Assembly (NCBI GenBank): GCA_028290305.1 | Contig: JAQGKC010000409.1 | Coordinates: 1 to 15,007 of the forward strand | Length of the DNA: 15,007 bases | Direction: 5' to 3' | Origin: Bradyrhizobium sp. | Lineage (GTDB): Bacteria; Pseudomonadota; Alphaproteobacteria; Rhizobiales; Xanthobacteraceae | Shown here: piece after piece, positions 6,216-11,791 of the stretch | Position numbering within the stretch: position 1 is the stretch's first letter | Layout: the number at the start of each line of letters is the position of its first letter | Program-made: the position numbers and the translations under genes | The notes under the pieces: generated by a model | The model's database searches: none | Seen by the model: the letters and a program-made list of their open reading frames with translations, nothing else | What the model was told of the DNA's origin: nothing

Positions 6216-6401
6216 ATGGCAAAAACCAAAGTGACCTTCAAATCCATTCGTAACTCTGATGATGACTGGACTGTCATCGCTGAGTACCCAGGCGCCGAAC
6301 CAAGAGAAATCACCGGTTTCAAGAGCAAGACCGACGTTGATGATTGGATGAACGGAGACCGCAAGGTCGCCTGGCTCCGCTCTCAGGGCTACGCTAAGTG
6401 A
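6216..6401 (+). CDS. Small conserved hypothetical protein (61 aa)
   Basis: The product starts MAKTKVTFKSIRNSDDDWTV and ends WMNGDRKVAWLRSQGYAK. The pattern 'W.V.AEYPGAE.R.I.GFKSK.(D/E)VDDWM.G.RK.AWLR.QGYAK' is familiar to me as a small protein found across Rhizobiales; the C-terminal half is especially well kept. It is predicted soluble, about 7 kDa, function unknown. The ATG at 6216 starts the conserved MAK segment, but the only purine-rich stretch (GAGG) lies too far upstream to be a normal ribosome binding site. It begins just after a terminator, so it needs its own promoter in the short gap; I did not find one by eye. Confidence 0.8.
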   Translation: MAKTKVTFKSIRNSDDDWTVIAEYPGAEPREITGFKSKTDVDDWMNGDRKVAWLRSQGYAK

Positions 6402-6446
6402 CCCGGTAGCTTTCAAGCGTATCGCCCTTGGCTTTTGCCCAGGTAG

Positions 6447-6791
6447 GCTGACGCAGTGGTTCATGATGCAGTGTTCTGACGCAGCTAGAAGCCAAACGGC
6501 CTATTCAGCTCCGTTTTCAGGGCTGTCTTTGGGGTACAGGTGCGTCAACTGAGCCAAATTAGTTGACGCGTTGAGTCATGAAGCAACCATTTTGGCGCAG
6601 CAGGATGCCAGAATGGCATTGTCAGCTCGGTTTGGGGGGCGTCGCTTACGGGAGAGCGTCAGGTGCGCCAAATCTAATTGACGCGCTGAGTCATGACGCA
6701 GATATTTTGACGCGGCGGCAATTCGAGGCGCGCTGACGCATTCGACATGCGGTTATTCAGGGCAGTCATGGGGTCTCTAGGACGACCCGTT
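6447..6791. repeat. Three degenerate 115-bp tandem repeats (res-like region)
   Basis: Units begin at 6447, 6562 and 6677, exactly 115 bp apart. The clearest shared words are TGACGC at each start, TCATGA(T/A/C)GCA at 6461, 6576 and 6691, and (C/T)TTG(A/G)CGC(A/G)G about 15 bases later. Weaker similarity runs through the rest: 'CAGCTC(C/G)G' in units 1 and 2, and 'TTCAGGGC' in units 1 and 3. Before units 2 and 3 a palindromic segment appears, clearest at 6542-6569: GCGTCAACT, 10 bases, AGTTGACGC. Its 28-bp size matches resolvase site I of Tn3-type res sites. The third unit overlaps the 3' end of the resolvase remnant. No ORF of note lies in 6402-6765. Confidence 0.7.
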
Positions 6792-7085
6792 GAACAACGC
6801 TGGTGCCGACACCGAGCGTCCTGGCGATCTTGAGGATGCCGTCACCCTTGGCTCGCTGTTCTCTTATCGTTGCCTCGACGGACGGCTTGACCCTTCGCCG
6901 GCCGAGCTTCGTGCCGTTCTGACGGGCCCGTGCCAGCCCGGCGTTGACGCGCTCCCGAATTATGCCGCGCTCAAATTCCGCAAACACGCCGAGCATCTGG
7001 AACATCGCCTTGCCGGCGGTCGTCGTCGTATCCAGCCCTTGCTGGTGAAGGAATAGGCCGACACCTTTTCATGGAGGCCCGGTAG
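6766..7085 (-). pseudogene. Serine recombinase / resolvase, C-terminal remnant
   Basis: Read leftwards, a segment GLFLHQQGLDTTTTAGKAMF leads into QMLGVFAEFERGIIRERVNA and GLARARQNGTKLGRRR, then a helix-turn-helix (VEATIREQRAKGDGILKIARTLGVGTSVVQRVV). This is the end of the catalytic domain, the long E helix and the DNA-binding domain of Tn3-type resolvases/invertases. The N-terminal half with the catalytic Ser is missing. Near 7065-7070 one base is lacking compared with the family (LHEKG-VGLFLHQQ), giving a frameshift and in-frame stop. An internal ATG at 7005 could express the DNA-binding half (79 aa); with no catalytic Ser it could bind DNA but not recombine. Confidence 0.85.
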
Positions 7086-7093
7086 TACGCTGA

Positions 7094-7459
7094 GCCATCG
7101 TCAATGGCGACGTCAAGACCATCGCCGACGCGGCGCGATCAGTCGGACTGGCCCGCGAAAGCCTCAGCCGGGCAATGAGCAGGCCCCACATCGCCGAATA
7201 CATGCGGCAGCGCGTCGTGCGATCGCTTTCCATGGCCTCGGCGCGCGCCGGCGCCGTCAAGGTCGCTTTGCTCGACGGCGCATCCGAGTACGTCCGCGAC
7301 AACGCCAGCACCTTCGTGCTCGGCCTGGCGGGGATCAAGCCGGAGACCTCCCCGACCATCTCGCTCAATATCGAGGTGAAGGCCAGCTATGTGATGGACC
7401 TGAGCGATGAGCCCGCGGCCAACCGCCGAGAGGTCGCACTGGCCAGATCGCGGCGGTGA
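7094..7459 (+). pseudogene. Phage-like HTH protein (terminase small subunit type), truncated
   Basis: Directly after an in-frame TGA (7091-7093) the frame reads AIVNGDVKTIADAARSVGLA, RESLSRAM, RPHIAEYMRQRVVRSL, then ARAGAVKVALLDGASEYVRD, FVLGLAGIKPE and SLNIEVKASYVMDLSDEP. A helix-turn-helix (TIADAARSVGLARESLSRAMSRPHI) followed by a helical region and a beta segment 'YVMDL' resembles phage DNA-packaging or regulatory proteins in rhizobial prophages. No start codon precedes the HTH; the first ATG (7175) would cut it. The gene abuts the resolvase remnant head to head within about 10 bp, so its 5' end was lost at that junction. The C-terminus after 'DEPAANRREV' may be altered too. Confidence 0.6.
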
Positions 7460-7694
7460 CTGCGATCGTGCGGATGGCCATCCGGGCCGGCGCGAAACAA
7501 ATTCTGAACTCAGGCGTCGGGCAAACCAAGTGCCTCCGTCGGTCGAGGCTGTGGATATCCCCCGTTGAAAGCACGCTTTGTGTCTCAATCTGGCAACAGT
7601 CGGTGGTCTCGTGAGCAAAGCGGGACAATTTAGACTCCACACCCATGCAATTCCGCCTCAATCTCCAAGGCCGGGGAATTCGAGGGGGGCGTTC
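7460..7694. other. Gene-free interval
   Basis: I see no supported gene here on either strand. Codon-like stretches exist but none resembles a protein. A purine-rich ribosome binding site (GAGGGGGG, about 7681-7688) ends the interval and belongs to the next ORF. Confidence 0.5.
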
Positions 7695-7859
7695 ATGAGA
7701 GAATCCAATACGCGGACGTTGAAGCCAAAAACGCTACAAACCGCAACGATGAAGCGGAGGGCGCTCAAACTGAAATCCATCGAAGTTTTGCCAACAAAGG
7801 CGCGGAACCCACAGGTCCGCGCCCTTGTCGTTTCAGTGCCGCGGCTGTCTGGCATGTGA
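7695..7859 (+). CDS. Possible small basic protein (54 aa)
   Basis: The reading frame starts MRESNTRTLKPKTLQTATMK and is rich in Lys, Arg and Thr with almost no acidic residues. A strong GAGGGGGG site lies 6 bases before the ATG, the main reason to list it. Against it, a perfect terminator-like hairpin (7799-7823) falls inside its 3' end, no family is recognised, and its composition is unlike neighbours. If real, it may bind nucleic acid. Moderately doubtful. Confidence 0.35.
   Translation: MRESNTRTLKPKTLQTATMKRRALKLKSIEVLPTKARNPQVRALVVSVPRLSGM
7799..7833 (+). terminator. Hairpin, probable rho-independent terminator
   Basis: GGCGCGGA (7799-7806) pairs with TCCGCGCC (7816-7823) across a 9-base loop, followed by CTTGTCGTTT. 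It probably ends the transcript coming from the left, although the ORF at 7695 formally continues 26 bases beyond it. Confidence 0.55.
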
Positions 7860-7968
7860 GCCCATTCGTTGCCGGTTGCGCTTCCTAACCGATCGGCGCC
7901 GGCGCTTCGTCCAGCACACTTCTGACGATTTCACGAAGGTTGCCCGCGGACTGGGGAGTTTAAGCAAA

Positions 7969-8178
7969 ATGCGTATTCTGGGAATCGTGGCGCTTGGCGC
8001 TGCATCGGTTTTGTGCGTGCCGCCGCTTCATGCCGCGACGGCGAACTGCAATGATGCGACGGACACATACAACTCGGCAATCTCGGATATTTCCAACACC
8101 CTCAAGCGGTACGCTCTGTGTCTATCGAGCGGCAACCCGCCCGAACTAAAACCGTTCCAGATCCCCGGCGCGGGCTAA
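7969..8178 (+). CDS. Small secreted hypothetical protein (69 aa)
   Basis: The product starts MRILGIVALGAASVLCVPPL and has a clear Sec signal peptide (hydrophobic core, cleavage near HAA/ATA), so it is exported to the periplasm. The mature part, 'NCNDATDTYNSAISDISNTLKRYALCLSSG', has two Cys and a helical look. I recall longer relatives in Bradyrhizobium that continue after '(R/K)Y..CLSS' with another Cys pair; here the end 'NPPELKPFQIPGAG' looks unrelated, so the C-terminus may be truncated. GGGAG lies 9-13 bases before the ATG. The frame is open upstream to 7825 but only the 7969 start gives a signal peptide. The first 27 coding bases are nearly identical to those of the gene at 14327. Confidence 0.75.
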   Translation: MRILGIVALGAASVLCVPPLHAATANCNDATDTYNSAISDISNTLKRYALCLSSGNPPELKPFQIPGAG

Positions 8179-8308
8179 CCCTCTCCGGGTCCCCGCCTCA
8201 GTCCCGCCGAAAATTTTAGCGCCTTGAGTCGGCAATCGGACAGCAACCTCAGCCGCGAGCGACCGTTTTTCTTGCTGCCCGTGTGGAATTGGCATTCGGA
8301 GGAGGATC

Positions 8309-8401
8309 ATGGCCACATTTGAAAAGATATGCGTTGTGGCGGCCTTTACGGGATTTTTTGTTTTGATCGGCGCAACACTAGCGTTGTTTGTCGTCACTTA
8401 A
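8309..8401 (+). CDS. Small single-pass membrane protein (30 aa)
   Basis: The product starts MATFEKICVVAAFTGFFVLI and ends GATLALFVVT. It is almost wholly a membrane helix with one Lys near the N-terminus, so it should insert into the inner membrane. The ribosome binding site GGAGGAGG, 4-11 bases before the ATG, is one of the best in the window, which supports translation despite the length. Function unknown; proteins of this type often modulate a membrane complex, but nothing here shows which. Confidence 0.6.
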   Translation: MATFEKICVVAAFTGFFVLIGATLALFVVT

Positions 8402-8445
8402 GTGAAGCCCGCCTCATCTCTCTCGGGCTGTTCGGTTTAGCCTGA

Positions 8446-8541
8446 TCATGTGCACTGGAGGCGCGTATCGGCCCTTCCGGCACCGATCGGCATTTCAGCG
8501 ATGCCTCGAGCTTCCAGATGGGCGTGTCCTTCGGGGCCTAA
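8446..8541 (+). pseudogene. Possible 3' remnant of an outer membrane protein gene
   Basis: The frame between a TGA (8443-8445) and a TAA (8539-8541) reads GPSGTDRHFSDASSFQMGVS and ends FGA. 'DASSFQMGVSFG' looks like the last beta strand of a rhizobial outer-membrane barrel, which normally ends in Phe. There is no start and only 31 codons. Weak evidence; it could be chance. Confidence 0.25.
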
Positions 8542-8610
8542 AGGACCGGAGCTTCAAGGCGAAGGATGACGAAAAGAAAGAGCCGAAAGAGGCCCGCCAA
8601 CTGAGGCTGC

Positions 8611-8841
8611 CTAACGTCTTTCTATTGTCACCGTCCCTCTGACCACGCATAGGGAGCGCTCGCCGTTAGTAACCTCAATGGTCAGGTAGGTGTTTTCGGT
8701 GGAGCTGAGAATTCGTCCGAGTACATCAGATGTACGGCGCATGGCGTGAGTAAGCGCTTTGTCTGCATTCGGGAACTGTAGGCCGCGCTGGTCCTCCTTC
8801 AACTGTCCATTTGAACGATGATGAAAATAAAATAGGGGCAT
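8611..8841 (-). CDS. DUF6894-like small protein (76 aa)
   Basis: The product starts MPLFYFHHRSNGQLKEDQRG. The pattern 'M(P)..(Y/F)FH.R..(N/D)G....D..G..FP....A...A' is that of DUF6894, a family of small rhizobial proteins of unknown function, often in several copies per genome. The C-terminal half (TYLTIEVTNGERSLCVVRGTVTIERR) forms beta strands. The ATG at 8841 has GGGAG about 9 bases upstream; a TTG one codon earlier is possible. It lies alone on the minus strand, without obvious operon partners. Predicted cytoplasmic. Confidence 0.8.
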   Translation of the reverse strand: MPLFYFHHRSNGQLKEDQRGLQFPNADKALTHAMRRTSDVLGRILSSTENTYLTIEVTNGERSLCVVRGTVTIERR

Positions 8842-9182
8842 CAAGATGCTCCCGGACCGGGGTAGTCATACCATCTCCGGCCAAGCCAATTCGTTCCAAG
8901 GAAATGTATAAAAGTGAACATAAAGAGTCAGGCGGGACCCGGTTGAGGGTTAGCCCGGGTCCCTGACACACCGGAACAGCATCCTTCCCTCCGGGACCGC
9001 TCGGTATGCTGTGCAAATGATTCAACGAAACGGCTGAACGGTAGATGAACTTTGAAACCAAGGTGTTCCGCCAAATGAACACGCCGCAGTTCTTCCTAAA
9101 ATCAAAAGGTGCCACTGCAAAAATCAAAAGGAGCCAGTCGCTTGTGAAGGGGATCGAAGGGGCCAGTACCGATCGGCGCATT
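8842..9182. other. Gene-free interval with a strong stem-loop and 22-bp direct repeats
   Basis: No gene is supported. At 8934-8963 a perfect 9-bp stem (GGGACCCGG facing CCGGGTCCC, 12-base loop), extended by TCAG/CTGA with a bulge, is visible; no T run follows. At 9101-9143 the words ATCAAAAGGTGCCACT and ATCAAAAGGAGCCAGT repeat with a 22-bp period. That recalls the multiple terminal repeats of IS21-family elements, and an istB remnant lies at 6018, but no IS21 gene is present here. Confidence 0.45.
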
Positions 9183-9210
9183 GGAACGAATCGCCCTCGC
9201 CTGCTTTTGA
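9183..9210 (+). promoter_or_regulatory. Candidate EcfG-type promoter of the 9238-10030 operon
   Basis: GGAAC (9183-9187), 18 bases, TTTTGA, about 28 bp before the GTG at 9238. The surroundings (GGAACGAATC ... TTTTGAATCCCGGTTCT) nearly copy those at 4977. The distance to the start codon suits a short leader. Confidence 0.45.
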
Positions 9211-9237
9211 ATCCCGGTTCTGTTGCGGAGTCGCGTT

Positions 9238-9534
9238 GTGCCCTGGTCCCTGCGTTTTGCCGAGCCGATCGTGCTGGAGGATGGCAGCAAAATCGCGACG
9301 TTGCGCGACGCAATCAGGCACCTCGCTAAGATGATCCCCGAAGCCGAACGCGACATGCTGGAGGTCCTGACAGCGTCCGACCTTTTGACCCAGGCGGCCG
9401 AACACAACGGCCCGGTCGAATTCGCACGCATCGCTACCCTGCAGGCAATCAATCGCCACGACGAGCGCACGTTTGATTTATTGCGTAAAGATCCGCATTG
9501 GGGCAAGCGCAAGCTGAAGCGAGACATGCCATGA
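9238..9534 (+). CDS. Conserved hypothetical protein (98 aa), first gene of a three-gene operon
   Basis: The product starts (GTG) MPWSLRFAEPIVLEDGSKIA and continues TLRDAIRHLAKMIPEAERDM, ending WGKRKLKRDMP. It is mostly helical, soluble and basic at the C-terminus. The N-terminal 'F..PI.L.(D/N)G..I.TL.DA...I..(I/L)P' pattern followed by 'A...L..AAEH.GP..FARIA.LQAI' is one I know from many short rhizobial hypotheticals; function unknown. I chose the GTG at 9238 because CGGAG lies 7 bases upstream and the family motif starts there. A second, truncated copy occurs at 4098-4334. Its stop overlaps the next ATG (ATGA), indicating translational coupling. Confidence 0.85.
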   Translation: MPWSLRFAEPIVLEDGSKIATLRDAIRHLAKMIPEAERDMLEVLTASDLLTQAAEHNGPVEFARIATLQAINRHDERTFDLLRKDPHWGKRKLKRDMP

Positions 9535-9770
9535 AGCTCACTCATAAATTTGCAGCGATGACGCCGGAAAAACGTCCGCAAGACCCGAGCATGGACGGCG
9601 GGGGTCTGACCTTCGAAACGATGGAACACGGCGGTGAATATCCCGACACCATGCCACAGGCGATCAAGCTAACCGATGCTGAGGGCCGCTCCTGCATCTA
9701 TGTGCCAATCACACAGGACGACAAGGTGGTTGATAGCAACGGGTATTTGCTTGACCTGGAGGCCGAATGA
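9531..9770 (+). CDS. Hypothetical protein (79 aa), second gene of the operon
   Basis: The product starts MKLTHKFAAMTPEKRPQDPS and continues with 'LTFETMEHGGEYPDTMPQAIKLTDAEGRSCIYVPITQDDKVVDSNGYLLDLEAE'-like content (acidic, beta-rich, no signal peptide). No family is recognised. Its ATG overlaps the stop of the preceding gene by four bases, strong evidence that it is translated as part of the operon. The conserved neighbour and the shared GGAAC promoter suggest the same, perhaps stress-related, expression. Confidence 0.75.
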   Translation: MKLTHKFAAMTPEKRPQDPSMDGGGLTFETMEHGGEYPDTMPQAIKLTDAEGRSCIYVPITQDDKVVDSNGYLLDLEAE

Positions 9771-9799
9771 GGTCGGCGAAGGTATCTGGAGGAACCGGA

Positions 9800-10030
9800 A
9801 TGTCTCGATTGCCAATTATTTTTTTGTTTTTATCGGCGGGCTTATGTTCCGCATCGGCACAGGACGACCGCCCCGGAACTCCCCAGGAGCAGCAGGTGTG
9901 TTCGCGCGATGCTTCCCGTTTTTGCCGAAAACAGTTAGGTGACGATAAGGCTGTCCAACAATGCCTGCAGGAGAATCTCGCAAAGCTGAGTGAGGCATGC
10001 AAAAAAGTATTCGAGAGCCATGGCAGGTAG
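9800..10030 (+). CDS. Secreted four-Cys protein (cysteine-rich GLG1-like repeat)
   Basis: The product starts MSRLPIIFLFLSAGLCSASA, a Sec signal peptide cleaved near ASA/QDD, so the mature protein is periplasmic. The mature part has 'VCSRDASRFCRKQLGDDKAV' then 'QQCLQENLAKLSEACKKVFESHG': a C-x7-C ... C-x11-C spacing matching the short cysteine-rich GLG1-type repeat common in Bradyrhizobium, where the Cys probably form two disulfides. Function unknown. I prefer the ATG at 9800, which has GGAGG 7 bases upstream and opens the signal peptide, over the ATG at 9767 that overlaps the previous stop. It closes the three-gene operon and is followed by the hairpin at 10053. Confidence 0.85.
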   Translation: MSRLPIIFLFLSAGLCSASAQDDRPGTPQEQQVCSRDASRFCRKQLGDDKAVQQCLQENLAKLSEACKKVFESHGR

Positions 10031-10046
10031 GGGTCACCGCGTAAGG

Positions 10047-10074
10047 CAAAAACCCGCCGGCGCGAACCGGCGGG
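10047..10074 (-). terminator. Rho-independent terminator, possibly bidirectional
   Basis: CCCGCCGG (10053-10060), loop CGCGAA, CCGGCGGG (10067-10074): eight perfect pairs. On the minus strand it is followed by TTTTTGCC, so it ends the minus operon from 11153. On the plus strand it follows the stop at 10030 by 22 bases and can also end the operon from 9238. Confidence 0.8.
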
Positions 10075-10085
10075 CTGTCTCGCGT

Positions 10086-10280
10086 TTACGCGCTCAGGTC
10101 CGGCCGCGACCGAATGAGCGACACCACGGGCGCCTTTGTGGGCTCCGGCATATCGACCTGCAGGAATCCAACGACCAACTCGCGGACGCAATCCACGACG
10201 GCTAGGGCGTCGTCGCGACCGTCCGGTAGCTGGCCTGCGAGCGTTAGGGCATGCCGCCGGTGCCAATGTTCGATTTTCAT
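10086..10280 (-). CDS. Small conserved hypothetical protein (64 aa), coupled to Tat-signal gene
   Basis: The product starts MKIEHWHRRHALTLAGQLPD and continues 'DDALAVVDCVRELVVGFLQVDMPEPTKAPVVSLIRSRPDLSA'. It is helical and soluble; the start 'MKIEHWHRRHAL.LA.QLP' looks conserved among rhizobia from memory. Function unknown. The ATG at 10280 overlaps the TGA of the upstream gene (TGATG), so it is the second gene of a coupled minus-strand pair. If the upstream frameshift is real, coupled translation would fail, yet the gene itself looks intact. A strong terminator follows. Confidence 0.7.
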   Translation of the reverse strand: MKIEHWHRRHALTLAGQLPDGRDDALAVVDCVRELVVGFLQVDMPEPTKAPVVSLIRSRPDLSA

Positions 10281-11153
10281 CAAACCATCCCCACCATCAT
10301 CCAGTCGCGGAACGGCACTTGTTCGTCCAGTCCGTCCTGATCGGCGATGCCGGTTTCCCCGTCGTCCAGCTCGAGGTCGCGGCGACTGCCGGCGGCCCAC
10401 TTCGTTTGATCGAAGTGTACGTCCCCGACGCTGCCTAGTGACGGTTCGGCGGGGTCGCTTTCCTCATCCTCACCGTTCTCGGGACCGTCGAGCGCACTAT
10501 CGTCGCAGGGCGAGTCGTCGACCTGATCTTCCAATTCCCGCGAGACGTAATCGTCGGTCTTATCCAAAAACCGGATCAGCCGATCGATCTCGTCGCGGGC
10601 TTCTTTGCGGAGGCGTCCGATTGCTTGAAACGCCTCTTCCGGGTCACCGGGGTTTTGTAGTAGATCGCGGGCGGTGCCGTGGCGCGTGGCGCGCCGTTCC
10701 CTGTTCGCCTCAGACCTCACCACCCCGGACAACGACTCGGCGAGGTTGGCGAGGAACACCGTCATCAGGTCATCCTCGATCCGACCGTAGCCCACTTCCA
10801 CCAATCTGCGGATGTACGTCAGCGAACGCCACGACGCCCGCGATTGTCGCGGGGACGCATTCAAACAAATCGGCGAGAGCCGACCATTCGGCATCATGGG
10901 CGGCATCGGTGCCGCCGTCCGCGTCCCAATCGCCCAGCTTCTCCAGGCGCTCTTTTTCGATGCAGGCGACGACTAGGGCCGCTTCTGTCGCCTTGTGCGC
11001 TTCGATAAGAGCAAAGACGGGGTCTAGCGCGCCCGGTGGCGCGGCCAGAGCTGCTCCGGGCGGACTTGTCGCCAGCGCCAGAACGGTTCCACCGGCGGCG
11101 ACGCCAGCGGCCTGGGACAGGAAACGCCGCCGCGTCGGAACGATGGGCGCAAT
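10280..11153 (-). pseudogene. Tat-signal secreted hypothetical protein, frameshifted
   Basis: From 11153 leftwards the frame reads APIVPTRRRFLSQAAGVAAG, a twin-arginine signal (TRRRFL, hydrophobic core), then PVFALIEAHKATEAALVVAC and a helical region ending near GVVAFA. Around 10814-10822 the frame changes; the second part runs YIRRLVEVGYGRIEDDLMTV, then 'ARDLLQNPGDPEEAFQAIGRLRKEARDEIDRLIRFLDKTDDYVS', a very acidic stretch (residues rich in D/E), and ends PFRDWMMVGMV. One extra base explains the break. No ATG, GTG or TTG suits the start: an ATT stands where ATG is expected before GCGCCC, so the start codon may be mutated too. The protein would be exported folded to the periplasm; its function is unknown. 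Confidence 0.7.
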
Positions 11154-11246
11154 TATGCTATTCTTAATCAGCTTGAGCCATGGGCTGTACCTTTTGGTTC
11201 GGGTTAGAGCCGGGGCGGAAGTTAGCGCTTCCCCTCGGCTTGCTAT

Positions 11247-11292
11247 TTTGGTACACCAAATCTATGAGGAAGTCAATTAAGGTACACCAAAA
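11247..11292 (+). promoter_or_regulatory. Two GGTACACCAAA repeats straddling the RHH start codon (candidate operator)
   Basis: GGTACACCAAA occurs at 11250-11260 and again at 11281-11291, 31 bp apart (three helical turns). The first copy lies in a near-palindrome TTTGGTACACCAAA whose last base is 3 bases before the ATG at 11264; the second lies within codons 6-10. RHH proteins usually bind short repeated operators cooperatively and repress themselves, so this is a natural candidate. Confidence 0.5.
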
Positions 11293-11461
11293 GAAAAAGA
11301 TAGGCCGGCCCGCAACGGGTCGTGACCCTGCCGTGACGATACGGCTACCCGTCCCACTTCTGGACGAGATTGAAGGCTGGTCGAAGGCCCAGGAGGACCA
11401 GCCAGCTCGGTCGCCTGCCATCCGTCGGCTTGTAGAGATGGGGCTGAAGGCGAATAAGTGA
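11264..11461 (+). CDS. Ribbon-helix-helix (CopG/Arc type) DNA-binding protein, 65 aa
   Basis: The product starts MRKSIKVHQKKKIGRPATGR, then the ribbon 'VTIRLPVPLLDEIEGW' and helix region 'RSPAIRRLVEMGLKANK'. The order basic tail, GRPATGRDP, beta strand, helix A, S.AIRRLVE.GL helix B is the RHH fold seen in small regulators and antitoxins of rhizobia. It acts as a DNA-binding dimer in the cytoplasm, probably autoregulating. The frame is open upstream to 11180, but those residues are unlike the family; the ATG at 11264 matches the paralogue at 13150 (MAKSI). No ribosome binding site is visible; instead a repeat sits there. A small membrane protein follows after 28 bp. Confidence 0.85.
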   Translation: MRKSIKVHQKKKIGRPATGRDPAVTIRLPVPLLDEIEGWSKAQEDQPARSPAIRRLVEMGLKANK

Positions 11462-11489
11462 GGCGCTAGCTCAGTAGGAGGGCTCCGCA

Positions 11490-11693
11490 ATGCAATATCC
11501 GCATTGGTTGATGGTAGCCGGAGCCGTCCTAGTGGTGTTGGGATTTATCGGGCTCGCACTTCGTCAAAAGAGGGACGCTGAGCGCGATGATGAGCAGACG
11601 GAAATGAAGGCGAACGGGAAACGAGACGGGCGAGACTCAAACGCTACCACCCTTCCCCCTTGGCCATGGCGCCCGCCGCCTCAAGCGCGCTAA
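11490..11693 (+). CDS. Small single-pass membrane protein (67 aa), downstream of RHH gene
   Basis: The product starts MQYPHWLMVAGAVLVVLGFI and continues GLALRQKRDAERDDEQTEMK. One N-terminal membrane helix (residues 6-24) is followed by a charged, probably disordered cytoplasmic tail ending in a proline-tryptophan-rich segment (PPWPWRPPPQAR). From memory the start 'MQYPHWLMVAGAVLV' is conserved in Bradyrhizobium. AGGAGG lies 9-14 bases before the ATG. It sits 28 bp after the RHH gene on the same strand, so the two are probably co-transcribed. Function unknown; a toxin-like or membrane-stress role is only a guess. Confidence 0.8.
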   Translation: MQYPHWLMVAGAVLVVLGFIGLALRQKRDAERDDEQTEMKANGKRDGRDSNATTLPPWPWRPPPQAR

Positions 11694-11791
11694 ACCCTCC
11701 GGATCAACATCACGCGCAATTGGCGATAGTGGTGATGTAGCGCTAGAGCACAGCCACACATCTGCTAAGCCATCACGAAGCAGGAACAGAA

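Noticed and set aside
5709..6464. A 251-codon minus-strand frame covering the Tat remnant, istB remnant and the 6216 gene.
   Set aside because: Only 5709-6023 matches a protein family; the rest is antisense to an istB remnant and to a conserved small gene.
8448..8642. A 64-codon plus-strand frame MCTGGAYRPF.
   Set aside because: No family resemblance and no ribosome binding site; another frame of the same DNA looks like an outer-membrane protein tail.
9102..9629. A 175-codon minus-strand frame opposite the 9238 gene.
   Set aside because: The same antisense pattern appears opposite the paralogue at 4098, as expected for a shadow of a conserved gene.
10114..11280. A 388-codon plus-strand frame opposite the Tat-signal operon.
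   Set aside because: Arg/Ser/Pro-rich antisense shadow; the opposite strand carries a twin-arginine signal, coupled gene and terminator.
11457..11489. Sequence 'gcgctagctcagtaggagg' resembles the 5' part of a tRNA (D-arm AGCTCAGT).
   Set aside because: No anticodon arm, TPsiC arm or matching acceptor strand follows; the stretch is the ribosome binding region of the gene at 11490.
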